Assembly (NCBI GenBank): GCA_951230915.1
Contig: OX579636.1
Span: 46,503,912 to 46,567,911, forward strand
Reading direction: 5' to 3'
Length of the DNA stretch: 64,000 nucleotides
Origin: Antitrichia curtipendula
Taxonomy: Eukaryota; Streptophyta; Bryopsida; Hypnales; Leucodontaceae
Positions 1 through 14,569 of this stretch are shown here, piece after piece; the stretch's first letter is position 1; the number at the start of each line of letters is the position of its first letter. The notes beneath the pieces were generated by a model. It did no database searches. It was not told the origin of the DNA and saw only the letters and a program-made list of their open reading frames with translations. Position numbers and translations under genes: made by a program.

Positions 1-416
1 TGTTTTGAATCATTCTCTACCTCTTCCTACTTACTATTTTTTTCCTATATGTTGTACAATTCCAAATGATCTAAAATTTTTCAAGCATGTAGCCAACTTG
101 CCTTGAAGAATAAATCCAAAGAGTAACCATCATTTTGGACATTTTTTCATACAAATGTGACCTTGTGAAGGGCAGCTGCCCGTTTTTTCGCAGGGACAAA
201 AAAAGGATTTTTGTCAATTCAAACGCTATTATCTTGCAATCCACTATGTGGAAAATTCTGAAATTTTTTCCACATCTTCTTAAACAAGTTTACTACAAGA
301 TCCTACGGCTACAAGTGTCCAAAAATGTTTTTTTTCTAAAATTTGGTACTAGTATTAGAAATGACAGTTCTGGAGCACTTTTGGTGAAAACATAGTCACA
401 ATCCTTTAGGGGTTAA
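1..416 (+). mobile_element. TTAA-bounded (piggyBac-like) element, 3' half
   Basis: The stretch ends in CCTTTAGGGGTTAA at about 403-416, which mirrors the start of other copies in this window (TTAA followed by CCCTAAAGGAC). It matches, with divergence, the reverse complement of about 25,875-26,270 and the right half of the complete copy at 27,611-28,549. There is no coding capacity; the ORFs across it are short and differ between copies. TTAA target duplications are typical of the piggyBac superfamily, so I infer a non-autonomous piggyBac-type element whose left part lies outside the window. Confidence 0.6.
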
Positions 417-827
417 TAGGAATGAATTGTAAAAACTGCATCTAGAAATGAATCCTATAAGTTATTTTTTCAAAAAGATGCTTAGATTGCCCAAAAAACA
501 AGATTGTTCATAACTTTCACTTCACTAATCCAAATGGAATGGTTCAAAGCTTCACATGAAGAAAAATATATACTCTATAACAAAAAGAAAAATTTAATTT
601 CAAGTTTTTATAGATTTATTTTTCTTCTTGGAATGTGTAAATTATATTTAAGATGGCATAACTTTTCTTCCTAGGCACCGATCAAAATAAAATTATATTC
701 CCATAAAGATACAAAGTTTTAATATCTCATGAGAAAGTTTCAAAAAGTTTCACTAAAAACTAAGGTCATAAAACCTACTCAAAATCCATTTTGTCCCCCG
801 AATAAACAATGGTCCTTTACGGGTTAA
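413..827 (-). mobile_element. TTAA-bounded (piggyBac-like) element, inverted 5' half
   Basis: Read on the minus strand, this begins at TTAA (824-827), then CCCGTAAAGGACC, and continues with the same internal sequence as the left half of the copies at 27,611 and 38,761. It stops at the TTAA at 413-416 that it shares with the neighbouring copy. The simplest reading is that the 1-416 element inserted at a TTAA inside this older copy. It lies in or beyond the last visible dynein intron. Confidence 0.6.
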
Positions 828-999
828 AGTAATATTTTGTGATGCATTTAGAAATTACATCCAAGTAAAGCATAAAGAAGCAACACACGTTGTTTTAATG
901 AAACATTTTAAGAAGCAAAAATGATGTGCCATTATTTAGTAATAAACATGATTTGGTGAATAGAGATTAAAATTTTTGATATTTTGAATTTTAAATCAC

Positions 1000-3900
1000 C
1001 TTGTCTGTAAACGTTGATACGGGTTGAATATAGACTTTAAAGCAACACTTTGAAAGAGCATCCAAAAGGTCATCGTAGACAATTGCTGGAGGCACTACTC
1101 CTGGAAATAAATCAGTGATAATTCCAGCAAACAAAGGTAGATCTTGAGTCAAGAACTTTGGAACATTGATATCTCTAAGTCCTCTGAGTAGCAAAACATC
1201 TTCACTTTCATCTGGATATGCACGTTTTAAATTTCCAGCTGCTGTAATGACACTTTTAACAGCTCTCATTCCATAATCATAATGGTCCTATAATTAAATA
1301 ATAATTTAGTTTTTGCTATATTAAATCAATATTATAATAGAAAGAAAAACTTTTACAAATTTTAAATGCAAATTTTTATTGTAGACTCATTTATTATCTA
1401 ATATTTGATTCAAATCCACTAAAGAATTATCATTAAAATAAGCAATTGTGTTTATAATGAAAATTTTAAAATTTTAAATTTTGATTGGTGCAAATATTCT
1501 TATATACAAATTGATTTGTAAAAATGAGTGGATTATTTTTACTTGCGAAGACAATTGTTCCGAGCACAATTTGAAAGTAGTAACCATCTTAGCTGCCAAA
1601 GGTTTGGCATTACGGAAACCAAATGAAAACAAACTAATTTCTCCAATAAGTGCATAATCAGGTACCATCATTGCACATGGCCTAAACAAAGCTTTTAAGT
1701 TATCTGGTAATTCAGATCGTCCTGCATAACTGAATCAATGACAATTTAGTGAGTTTGTTTCAATGTTGAATTTATATGTAAAATCATTTATATATAAGAG
1801 ATGAAAGAATTTTACAAACCCGGGATTCATGGTAATATAGACAGAGCATGAAGGATCTAATGAAATTTCTGTGTCTTCAAAAATAAATCGTTTTAGTTTT
1901 TGTTGAATGGCAAGTTGTATAGTTAGAATTTGTTGTGCAATAACTGACAAAACTTCAAGATCAATGCGATTAAATTCATCAAAACAAGCCCATGCTCCAC
2001 TACTAGCCAACCCTTTAAAAAACTTTCCCATAGCAAGGTAGTCTAATCCATCAGAACAATTGAATACTACACATTGTTTGGCTAGAGCCTTTGCTAAGTC
2101 TTTTGTTGTTTCAGTCTTTCCAGTTCCAGCTGGCCCAGCTGGAGCCCCTCCTAAATTTAGATGAAGAGCACCCATAAGTGTCATATAACAACGATCAGTA
2201 AGAGGAGTAATTACTAATCGAGGGGTATTTCCAAGATATTCATAGCCATATGAAAGAGATGATTGGACCATCTTTACCCAAAGGCCATCATTTTCCCAAT
2301 AGTATCGCAATTGACTAACCCATTCAAAATCTGTAATTGCTTTTGTCTGTAATTTATATATTATATAACTATTAGAAATTATAATCCATACCATCTTGTA
2401 TCAACTTCATCCAATTACAATAATAAAAATTATAGTAATACTCAACAAATACTACTTGATAGTTTTAAGTAATAAAACTTTTTATATCTTGCAAAATTTT
2501 ATTTTGTACCTTTTCATTAATAAGTTGTTGTACCACATCACGTGCATGTACATCTATGACAATAAGAGCTCCTAAAGTTAAGCGAGCAAGAATAGTGAGA
2601 GGTTTTCTAACAAGATCAGTTAAACCCAATAATTGAGCTACCTATAGATAAGTATCCAAAATAAATAAATTATGTGAATTTTTTTATAAAAATTAAAATT
2701 TTTAAATAATAATAATAATAATATATTTTAAACATTATGTAACATTTCAAAAATCTTTACATGACTAAAATATTTTTGAAACAAAAATTAGTATTAAATT
2801 TTTTTAACATATAAATTATTTAAATTGGCAAAATTATTTAAATTTTCTACTTATAGATGATCATGATTTTTTTAGTAAAGGGATTATCAACTATATACTT
2901 CCATTATATAAAATTTAATAAGCAATATGTATAATAATGCTATAAACCTTAAAACACGCCTTCTTTAATAAATTGTGACAAGTGTCTTTTAAGTTTCAAG
3001 CACCAACCTGCACATTATCAAAGAAATCTTGCATTGTATTTGTATTTATTCCATTTTCCACACCCTCTGTCCAATATGTAGAACTTCCAGCAAGTACTAT
3101 TTGGCCAGGCCAATTTTGGACCCATATAGTTCTTTGAGTGTCTTTATATGCCACTAGTGCATGTTTACACTATACATAAAAGCAAATTTAGTATGAATTT
3201 TTTTGAATGCATGGTCTTGTAATAAATTAAAATACCAAAGTATTAAATCTTCTCATAATATCAAAATTTAAATACCTGCCAATGTATACTTTCTCTCATT
3301 TTGATTTCAACTTCACATAACCAATGTTCAACATTTCCAAGAGGTTTCATTGTTGTTGGAAATAGAATCTACAATTCAAAAATTGAATGATTATATATAA
3401 ATTTATGTAGATACATTCATATGATTTAAATTATTTATAAATAGAATTAAATTTTTTTAAATATGATCAGTGCACTATTTTAATTAATAAACAAAATAAA
3501 ATACACATTAAAACAATCTCTAAAGAAACATTACCACAAAATAAATTAATATTATTTACCTTTTCTCCTTCTCCAGAATTCATAGATGTAATTGTTAAAT
3601 CTTCCTCAAAATCTAGTTGATCAATGGCCTCAAAGCATTTACGTAAATGAGGTTGTACAGCTAATGGATTTTTGGCTTGTGATAAAATTTGAAGCAATTC
3701 ATCATTTGAAAGGAAAAAAAAACGACTAAATGCCAAACGCTTTGTTTCCAAGTAATCTGAAAGTCCTTTTTGTATTAAGTCTAGAAGCTATATATCAAGC
3801 AAATAAACATTAATCATTAAATATTTAGAAAAAATTCACAACTATAAAATTTCAATAAAAAATAATGTGATACAATAATGCCATGCATCCATTGAAATTC

Positions 3901-6900
3901 TAAAGATGCTGTAAATTAATTAAAAGATGAATGGTTTTAATTTTTGCATAATTTAGAGATAATGGAAATAAACACAATAGAAGTTAATGCCATACTCTAT
4001 TTGATTCAATAAATTGATCAAGTAACCTTTTATTAGAACAAAAATTGATTATTTGTGGCATTGAAAATGCTGAACTAAGAGCCTTGCGATAGACCATGTC
4101 TACATTATCAAATCTTTTGCTTTCAATAGGTAATTGTGTTTTGATATCTTCACTGCTAAAAATAGGTTCCAAATACATCCATTGTCTTTGTACTTTCAAC
4201 CATTCTTCGATAGTATTAGATACCAAAACCAAATTTTCCTCCCATTTATCAATTTTGTCTTCAAAAGGTTTTTTAAAGGGAGAAAAACTTATTGATTGTG
4301 TTAAAACTATATGATCATCTAATTGTTGAAGATAGGATTCTTCAATCTTCATAATATATGTTGCTGTTTCTTTATATGGCAATATCTATAATATTATCAC
4401 ATTTATGTGTTAGTTTGTACAAATGAATTATTATTTAAAATGCAACCCCATCAATTTAAAAATTATAATTATAAAATTCAAAATTATTGTAAGTATTACA
4501 TATTGTTTAAAAATATTATAGTAAGTAAATAAATTCTAAAAATACTAGTTATGTTGTTTCTCTAAATATTCAATAAAATAAATAGAAAATAAAAAACTTC
4601 TTTCATTGGTCCATTTGAGTTATGAAATAAATATAAATTTAATTAATAACCACCTGCATTTCAAGAGGGATCCATTCTTGTTGCATTTTTTTTAAAGCCA
4701 TTTCTATACCAAATTCTTTACTTGCTAACTCTGAAACTTCTTGAATGATTTCGAGGTGTTGGAGCAATCCCATGTTTAAGGCTTTTGTCAATGTAAATTC
4801 GGGAGAAGGTTGAACATGTAAATTCAAGTTCTCCGAAATTGTCTTCCAATGACGTTGTCGCATACCTTCTTGTCGCAATCCATGAATCAATGGCAAATAT
4901 GGCTTAAAATCACCAATCTGGAGTCGACAATACAAATACATTACAACAACACAAATAATACTCTTATTGTAGGTTGGGATTCTATTTATTGATTCCGTCC
5001 AAAAGACACAACAAAGACAATTCTTTTATTTTTTTTAAAAACATACGACCTTCAAGGGATGTAGCAAGGACTGACACAATACAACATCCATAGCAACCCG
5101 GCTTGAAAAATTCTAGGACATACACACCATAGGTATCCCTATCAAAACACAAGTGGAGGAACAAACAAGCCCATTGAGTGAACAAAGTCAGTACAAGGAG
5201 TTGAACCAAGAATCTCAATGATTCAACCAGAAGTTCCTACCACTTGTCCCATCATCCAAGGTAGTTTAGGATCATTGTAGACCAAGAACATAGACTATGA
5301 CATTGATTGTGGTTCCAAGAATATGATCTTATCTACAACTACATTTATAGTACGCAACAAAGTTAGAGTTCGGTTGGAGTAGGGATGTAGCCAAGGTCTG
5401 ATTGGTCAATAAAACAATCTACAATACAGCATCACAATTATACCACTTTTATTATAAATATAAATCATTCTATCAAATTATGGTGTGCACCTGTTGTCGA
5501 ATGAGTTCACAAGATGAAGCTTGAGATACAATTTCTCGCTTTTGAAAATCACGAAGTGTTTTAAATAGTCCCCTGAACCAACCATTGACTTTTTCATCTA
5601 TTTCTTCAGCATTCAAAGTATCAAAGGGATCATTCATCCAACTTTGGTATGATGATTTCCAAGATTTTGTTGTATCCCACAAGTACAAAAAAGGTGCAAA
5701 TTGTTCAACAGTTGCTTTCAATCGGCTATAATCAGTTGTTTCAACTCCAAATAAAAGTTCTCGTGAATTAAATTGACGAGTTAGTTCTTGAGCCTTTTTA
5801 AGCCGATTATTAAGATTACGAGCATCAGTGGCAATCCTATCAGCCTAAGATTAAGAAAAAAAAATTATTGATTAAAAAAAATACAAAAATATAAAAATTA
5901 CATGTGGCTTAAACATATATTTTTACATATTATACTGGACTACCATCAATATCATAAGATTTGAAGAAAGGTCTTTTTTTAATACTTCCTTTAATTTAAA
6001 ATAAAACAAACTGAACTATGTATATATTTTTTTAATTTTGGACCATTTTTGAAATTCTCTTTATGTTATTATTAGAAACTATTATAACAATTGTTATAGG
6101 AGTAATTAAAAAATTACATTTTCCATATCAACAAATGATACAAAATCTGTAACAGCCATATGAAGACTTTCCATTTGGTTGCCAAATAATGCTTGTTCTC
6201 CTTGCATTTCTTTTTGATAGCGCTCGTTATCATTAGCAAGAACCTTTAAAGTTTTTTCCATTTGTTTTTCAATCTTTAAAGGCCAAGTTAAGAGAGTCCA
6301 CTTTTCAATGAAATCGTTATCATTTAGTGAAAATTGTAATCCTTCAAGAGATTGATAGTAAATCTAAACAAAATATCATTCATATATTAAAAAATATACA
6401 TTCAACATTTTAATATTTAAATTATATAAAAATAAAACTTAAAAATATATTTATTCCAAATTATTGTCAATTTACTTGAACATAAAATATATACATTTTT
6501 TAACATTAAAATTTTTATTTCATTTTTATATATCTAAATTCTAACAAGATAAATATAGATTGTTGTAAAGAAGTTCGAAACACAAGAATATAACCTGATT
6601 GGATGGGTGGTATCTATATCTATATCTAATGTTAAATTATAAATATAATAATGTTTAAAAAACTCAAATATGCATTAAAATTTAAAAGATATAAATAGTC
6701 ATTTAAAAAATAATTATTTATTTGACTTATTTGGTTTTATTGTAATTAAATAATGGTGTCAAGTTATTTGCTTATACAATGGCGATAAATTTTTGAAATT
6801 TATGTGTTTTGAACAACAATTCATAAGAAATAATCCATAATATTGATAAATCATTATTTTATTTTAAAATAAATATTGAAAACATAAAAAATAAATAAAA

Positions 6901-9900
6901 CAATAATGATGTTTGATATTTTGGTATCTTGTAAATATAATACAATGATTATGGATAAAGTTTCAATATAAATTTGTGAAGCAGTCAAAAAATTTATTAA
7001 TAAAATAATTAAGTTTTTTTAATATGTGCATATTTACCTCAATAGACTCAATTTCTCCACTAAGCTCATGTATTTTCATTGGCATAGTCACCATTGCTTG
7101 TTTCAAAGCATCAACATCTTCTGGAGTATTTGTTTTTGTCTTTAGTTGTGTTTCAATGGCCTCAAATGTATGTCCAATTTTAAAGCCTATCTCTTTTGGA
7201 ATTTGTGAAATCATCAAGAAAACTGCAATTCACAAATGAAAAACACACTTACAACTAATTCAATATTATTTCCAGCTTAAATATAATTGAAATTTTTTAA
7301 TGGATTTTATTTATTTATATTGTTAATAAATTATGTTTATTATAAATTGCAGTAGAAAAAAAAAAGAATACCTAAGTTTATTAGTTGTTGTTTTTTAGTC
7401 ATCAAAAAATTTTGTACTTTTTTATTATTGATCACAAAACATCCAAATTCTATGACATTTGGAATGCTGCAAGGAAATGTATAGTTTATATATATTTTAA
7501 TAATTATTATATTCCAATTGCATCAAAATTTGTATAAGTTTTTATTATAAGATTTTAAAATTCATTTCATAAATATTAAATAAATTAAAGACAAACCATC
7601 TTTCCAATTCATCCAAATCTTTTTTATGGGTTTCAACTTCTACAAGCAATTGTTTTAATTCTGCTTTCTTATGTTCTAAATTAGCTTTGTAAGCTTTAAT
7701 ATCCAATTGTAATTGTTCTTCATAAATTACCCAAAATTCCAAATATAAGGTTATATGATGCATTGCCTTTTTTGTAGCTTCCTTTTGTATGAAATAAAAA
7801 AATTATGTTATTTACTTCACATAAAAGCTTTTTGAATGTCATGAATTTCGATTACATATAGAAAATATTGATTTTGAGTGAAGTATTATAATAAGACTTA
7901 GGATTTTGAATTTAATACTAAAAAATTTTGCAATCATAAAAATGAAACCTGGACTTTAAGTTTAATTTTTTGGACTAATGGTTCATCTAGTGCCACTGTT
8001 GCAATATTAGGACGCGTACTCCATTTTAATTTATCCATTACAAATGGATGAATTTGAGGTATTTCTTGCAACAAATTTATGCAATGATCTATTGCACCAT
8101 TTGTCACTTCTTCAAATCTTGAAATGCGCATACCATAATCAAAACTTTTATTGTCAACAATTATTACTTCTAAAGAAAAAAGTGGTGGTTTTTTAATCAT
8201 CTACAATGAGAAAAAAATGTTACATTATTAATTATGTTAAATCTTCAAACTATTGTATTAAATTATTTCAATTTTAATATTAAAATATCATTGGAATTCA
8301 TTTTAATCATGCTAAAATAAATTTATAGATTATTTGAAGGTTTGTAAACAAAATTGTGAATTTTTTATATAATTTGATAACAAAGATTTTTAATGGTAGT
8401 TTTAATAAAATTAAGAAATAAAAAGTCATTAATAATTTGAAGGCATTTCTAAAAGTGTTGCAATACAAAATAATTTTTTTACACATCAATCATCATTCAA
8501 AAAACAATTTATTTTCACAAAAATTTAAGCATCTTTTGATGTTGAGAAGTATAACAAGTATAATTTGAATATATAACATATTACTTTGGAATATTATAAA
8601 AACATAAATATTAAATTTTTCTTTATGTCTAAGTATTCAAGTTACCATAAAGAATATTCATATAGATATTAAGTGAATACTTACTGCAAAAAAATCAACA
8701 TCTGGCCATTTGCATGTAACATTGTTTATGGATTTCACTTCAATAAGAGGTGCATCACAATGTCTTTCAATAAAGCGAGTGTATCTATGTAGCATGTCTT
8801 CAATCAAAAATCGTAAAGAATCTTCCATCAAAAATTTAATCATAGTTAAATACCTTTTCATTTTACTAAAATTGTAAGCATCAATGTTTGTCTCCTTGAT
8901 GTTAAACCATCCCTTTCCAACATCTTTGAAAGTAGCTTTTAATATGTTCTTGAGAATGGTTATCCAACTGTTTTTTCCAAACATGGCAAGAATAAGTATT
9001 TTTGTATATATATGTGTGTATATATATGTACCAAAAATTAGAATAAAAATTATTTTTTTTCCTACCTTTCTTTTAGATGTGTGGCTGCTTGATCAGATGT
9101 TGTAGTTTGCATTTGTTCAAATTCTTCTAGCTTCAAACTTTTTGTATAATGGGTTTGTAAGATTGTCAACTTTAAGATTTTGTGGCACTCAGCTATTATT
9201 TTTACACTAGCAAAAATTACTTCTCTTCTTGTAAGATTAGAAGTAAAATAAAATTCATTTTTCTTTTCTTCAAATGCATATTTGAGAATTTGTAAAGTGC
9301 CATATCTACATATTCATTAAGCCAAAATATTAAACACTACATTAAAAAAACATCATATTTAAAGTAGAAAATAATTGAATGGTATACAATTAAAAAAACA
9401 TTCAATAATTCTACCTTGGCACTTCAAGCTTAAATGTATCAATAAATAGTGGTTCATCCAAATCCACAGTAAATTCTTGTGAAAGAGCATCTTGTTGTTT
9501 TAAGTTTTCTACAAACACCAATTTATTCATAACACGAGCATAATCTAGGTAAACTTCCCTTAGAAGTTGAGTTAAATCTTCGTTGCGCTCTATCATAGCC
9601 TTTGTATTATAAACATGTTCTTTTATGTGCTTAACTTGGATATCATTAAGTGTTGGAATATCTTCAATGGGCATACAGTCAATGTATTTTTGAATTTTCT
9701 ACATTCATAGAAACATCATTTTAAGCATTCATAAATAATCACATCTAGTTCAGAATTCAAAAATAAGAATTTCTACAATACACAATGAGTTTTGATATTA
9801 GTTACCATCTTCACTTTAGCTACTCTACGTAATTTTGCAGCATAGAGAATTCGATCTACAAAACGAAATGGATTTTCAGCTAAAAAACACACTTGAATTC

Positions 9901-12536
9901 TGCAACATTTACATTTCAAGCATAAATTTGTATTATTGTTAGGTCACATGTTAAATTTATATAGTATAACCACAAGCAAAAAATTGGTAGATCTCTTCCA
10001 AATGTATTTTAAAAAGACATACTTTACTAAAAATCAATATTATAAAATACTCCTAAATGTTTGATGTAAAATAAATAAAATAAAAATTCAATAATTTATC
10101 TTCAAAATGATTTCTTCTAACCTTTTTATATGAAAAATATCCTAAAATATATAAAAATAATAACAAAATAAAAATTGCTTGTATAAAAATTTGATAAAAT
10201 ACACATAAACTTAAAGAATAATTATAAAATTTCAATATTCTATAATTTTGTTAAAATAATAAAATAAATATAAATAAATATGATAAATATAATCCTTAAA
10301 TTAGTCCTCTTGGAGGCTTGCAAGTGGATCAACTAAATCATTAATCAATATTTATTTATGAAAGTAAAACAAATCTTTACGATTAGATTTCATTTCAATT
10401 AGTATTGAACTTCAAATGACTATTTTTATTTTTTTATTTTTTATTTTTTGTTAAATGAAGTTATTTTTTAAATCCTAAAGAACCACATATTTAAATTTCA
10501 AACAATATATAAAACACAAAGATGTCTTGAGCACACCCAATCTTCAAATTTCATCCACCTAAATTTTTGTTATAATGCTCTTATATTTATATGATACAAA
10601 TTTCACAGCTTTCTTTTGCAAATCTTCTATAGTTCAAGGATGTAAGTATGTCTAACCTCGGAAACTACCATATTTAGTTCCAAAATTGACCCTCCAAATT
10701 GATTTGAATAAATAAGAAATATAAAAATATTGAAAGATCTTTTCCACTATGACTCGAAATTTTGAACTCAAATAAAAAATAAAATTATATAGATTATGAT
10801 AATCCAATTTGGAATCAATAATTGAAAGAATGGTCATACCATAGTTTTAAATTTTATTGGAAAGTATAAATTAGAAAGTGTAGCAAGTGATCTAAACACA
10901 TTGATGTAATTTATAGACCATATTTTATAATTTTTGAAAGTCATAATTTAATTATTATTCTAAGTTTCATTTTATGATGCATCTTTACAATTTTGAAATT
11001 TAGACTACCCTAAAATCTGCAAGTGGATGAAATGCTATGAATTCAACTCAAAATTTGGATTATTTAGAATAAAACATATATTTATACTTTTAGTCATCTG
11101 ATACTTGAACAATTTTTAAAATTCAAATGTTTCAAATGTAAAACAAACAATTAAAATAAAATTTAAGAAATGAATTTGGTGAAATATGTTTATCCTTTGA
11201 TATTTTAATATTAAATAAATAAATGAAATTTCAAAAAATTGATAAATAAATTAGCTTTAGAATATGACTGATCTTAACTATACTAAAATGTGAAAAAGTG
11301 TATAAGTATTTAAAAATAAAATATGCCAAATCAATTGAAAAATACATAATTAAGGTACATACCTTTGTAACCATTTTGCTTCTTCAGTGTCATTCCACTT
11401 TGCCAAGTATGTATTGTCTTTCTCACAATAATCTACAATACTTGCTATTTTCCATTCTATTGTGCCATCACTTTTCATAAACAATGCTTTTGCAGGAATA
11501 GTAATAGTTTTATCAACCCTGCATTTGAAAAATGATGAGTCCAATAAATATGTCTAGTATAAATTTAATAACATATATTCTAACTATATTGATTAAAATA
11601 TATGGTATAAAAATAATATTAGTATTGGTAGAGGGAAAAATAATAAGGAATATAATTTTAGAGCATTTCAATTTGAACTTATTATTCTATTATGTTTTAA
11701 AGTATAGAATTTTAAATATATTTATTATTATAAATATACTAAAAGAACGCATATATATTGAACAAGATAAATTATGATATTTTGTATAATTTTTTTAACA
11801 ATTCTTTCTAATGTTTTTCAAAATGTGTTTGTTTAAAAAATGTTGCGAGCTCTTTAAATTAAAAAATAAAATGACAATTTAAAAAAAAAATATATATAGA
11901 TAATTTTATAAATTATATTTAAAAATAAAAATTATGTATGACAGATTAAATACCTTGAGCCAATCTATAAATAAATAAATAAAATTGAATTTAAAAAAAA
12001 GACTATATTATTGATTATAATTTCAATTAAAAATTCCATAATTCTATAATTACCATTGAGATGGAGTTCGAGTTTCAAAGTCTTCATTGTCAAATAAATA
12101 CAATGGTAAATGTTCTTTTTCTTCATCTGATATGAATTCATTTGAATCAAAACCTTTTTCATTAAATAATTTTACAATATCTTGAAGTGAATAATAATGT
12201 TTCATCCTGCTAAAAATACAAAAGATTTGACATTGATTTTAAACCAAACAAATCCTTGCAAAATTCTAACAATAGGAAAAATGTAAAAAAATTAGTTGCA
12301 AATTTGACATATCAATACACTTCAAACTTGTTTTAGAAGTCTTGAAAAAAATAAAATCACTTTTTATGTGGTCACTGGTCAAGTAACCGCAATTATAATG
12401 ACCATTTGCTATGGTGCTAATTCCATATGATATTTATGTCAATTACAAAGTCAAACCTTTCAATGGCTTTTTTTCTTGTCATTTCACCTGCTTTGGGTTC
12501 AAACAAGGCCATGATTGTGGGTTCCAACACGTTAAT
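1000..12536 (-). CDS. Axonemal inner-arm-type dynein heavy chain, 22 exons, partial
   Basis: This is the motor heavy chain of a ciliary dynein, which hydrolyses ATP to slide axonemal microtubules; in plants it would act in sperm flagella. Exons in gene order: 12536-12457, 12206-12054, 11518-11363, 9899-9806, 9698-9415, 9305-9066, 8967-8685, 8200-7949, 7781-7597, 7466-7372, 7222-7038, 6363-6118, 5844-5491, 4917-4654, 4385-3996, 3787-3560, 3368-3276, 3169-3008, 2641-2510, 2346-1820, 1729-1543, 1287-1000. All have AG/GT borders, phases agree, and they join into 1,626 codons without a stop. Stem and linker come first ([13 protein letters not shown] and [11 protein letters not shown] in exon 16). 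AAA1 is in exons 20-22, with Walker A GPAGTGKT (about 2113-2136), Walker [10 protein letters not shown] and the sensor region [20 protein letters not shown]. The wording resembles the single-headed DNAH3/7/12 group. The first visible exon starts at a splice acceptor, so the start codon lies upstream. AAA2-AAA6 and the stalk are off the left end. Codon use is strongly A/T-ending. Confidence 0.93.
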
Positions 12537-13134
12537 CTGCATTAAAAAAGAACTATTATCGCAATTATTGTTAAACTAAAATTTAAAAATCCAATAATCA
12601 TTTTAATTTTTTTATATTGTTCTTTGAATGCAATCAATGCACGTATCAAAATGAAATCAATTGAAGCATTTAACCTTTGAATTTTGAGCCATCTTATTGC
12701 ATATTGATGTCTATATCCTTTTTTTTACAACTCTTTGTCATCAAGCAATTAATAAATAGCCTTTGCAGTATTTTCCTACAAAGTACAATTATCCATGACT
12801 AATCAATAAAATTTAAAATATCAATCTTATCATATGTTAGGTACATGATTTTACTTTTAATGAGATACTAGTACTACATTTAAGAAAAAAATTATGGTAA
12901 TGCATTAAATTCCAAAATATGCATAGTCAAAATTGTTTTGGAATCAATTAGAGAACATATTTCTTACCTAGAAAGTTTACTTAACCTAATAAAAATCATT
13001 GCAACATCAATTGAGCTTGAAATTTTAAATTGAGTATGCAAAATTGGCAACAATGAAATAGCTTCAAAGATGAATCTTTAAGAAAATAATTGCATTATTC
13101 TTAAATAAAATTTAAAATATTTGTTTTTTTCTCA

Positions 13135-13175
<41 letters not shown>

Positions 13176-14569
13176 TTATTTTTGCTTGTATTCAATTTAT
13201 ACTAGTCTTTTGACTTGACATAATCAAGTCAACGATTTATTATTGTGACCTAACATCATTACATGGATTGATAGTTTTAAATTAATAAAACACAATGAAT
13301 AGTTTTCAAATGGCCATTAGCACTTTCATTTTAGACTTCTATTCTCTTCTATTCAATATTAAAGTTTAGATCTTATAAAGGAATTTTTTATAAATAAAAC
13401 ACTATTATATTTAATGAATGGTATATGATATTAGAGGATTTTTTATTTTGTAGAATAAGTTGAACTTGATAACCATGACCTTCATATTGGATTGGGGATG
13501 TTTTTAATTATGTTATTATGCAAATACAAAATCAAAATTTCAAATTTATTCACATATTTCCATTTGGATAATAGCACCTTCTTGAATTGGTTGTTTTCAT
13601 TTTCACCTTGTTTGATTCAACATTGGAATGTCTTCTGGTGAATAAAAAAATACCAAATTCATATATAAGTTTATAAATTATTGTTTTTTGAATGATTTCT
13701 TACTAATTTTCACAAAAAATTGCTAAAGTTGATCATTTGTGTATAAACACAAACAAAAACAAAGGTGAATTGTCATATTAGGGTTTCTTTGTTTTTCTTC
13801 TAACCATTAGTGTAGACATAATTTACACAATGTAATGAAGTAGGAAGTTAAATTAATACAAAAGTGCAAGTTGGGTTGAAGAAGTCGTAAACGAATATAA
13901 GAAAAACTTGTAGATTAGGACTCAATTGATAAGGTATAAACATTCCAACATGATTGCATAATGAATATCAATTATTGCAAATTTGGTGTTCACATATTGG
14001 GCCACAATAGTTTTGGGGGGGGGATTTTCTACTTGATTTGTGTCTTTTTCCTAAAAGTAATTGTGAGATAAAAAAATCTTAATCATGAAAACTTAAGATT
14101 ATTATAATATACGCAAAAAAGGTCTACATTTAGATGAAATCTAAACATTTTTATTTTAAGACCAAAATCCAAACTTTTAAATTGATTTAGAAATATCCAA
14201 ATGAAGTTTTCTCTTGTAGAAACCTTTAGGTTGGAATTGATATAGTGGATATTTTAATGATAAAAACTTGACCTTTAGGGTTCAACTAATTTTTGCATTA
14301 ATGAATTTGCTTTGCAACCAAGACCTTTTTTCAAGTGGTGGCAAAAATAATGGAATGAACGGCTTCAACAAAAATAATGGAATTTTGATGCCTGACAGTC
14401 AAATTTGAAGCTCAACTAGAATTGATTGTCCTTTCAATCTTTTTAATATCAAATTTTAGGTTTAGCCCAAAAAAATTGTGATAATAAATAATAAAATTTC
14501 ACAAGCAAGTCAATGAAAACTTTTTAGAAGGAACCAATGGGACTTATATCATTGTAAGAAGGTAGAAGT
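12537..14569. other. AT-rich stretch without recognised gene
   Basis: The first dynein exon(s) should lie in or beyond this stretch, but I could not find a convincing start exon. On the minus strand, about 12,780-12,610 has a short run resembling decayed coding sequence (a segment reading RWLKIQRLNASIDFILIRAL) with stops upstream of it; I do not recognise it. The rest is low-complexity A/T sequence with one TA microsatellite. Confidence 0.5.
13137..13170. repeat. (TA)17 microsatellite
   Basis: An uninterrupted run of 17 TA dinucleotides, followed by TTTATTTATT. Confidence 0.95.

Noticed and set aside
4980..5280. Possible small transposon or tRNA-derived SINE in a dynein intron
   Set aside because: Composition differs from neighbouring introns and GAGTTGAACCAAGAATCTC recalls a tRNA-like box, but neither end nor a second copy could be found.
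12610..12780. Possible upstream dynein exon on the minus strand
   Set aside because: The frame contains stops and does not read like dynein stem sequence.
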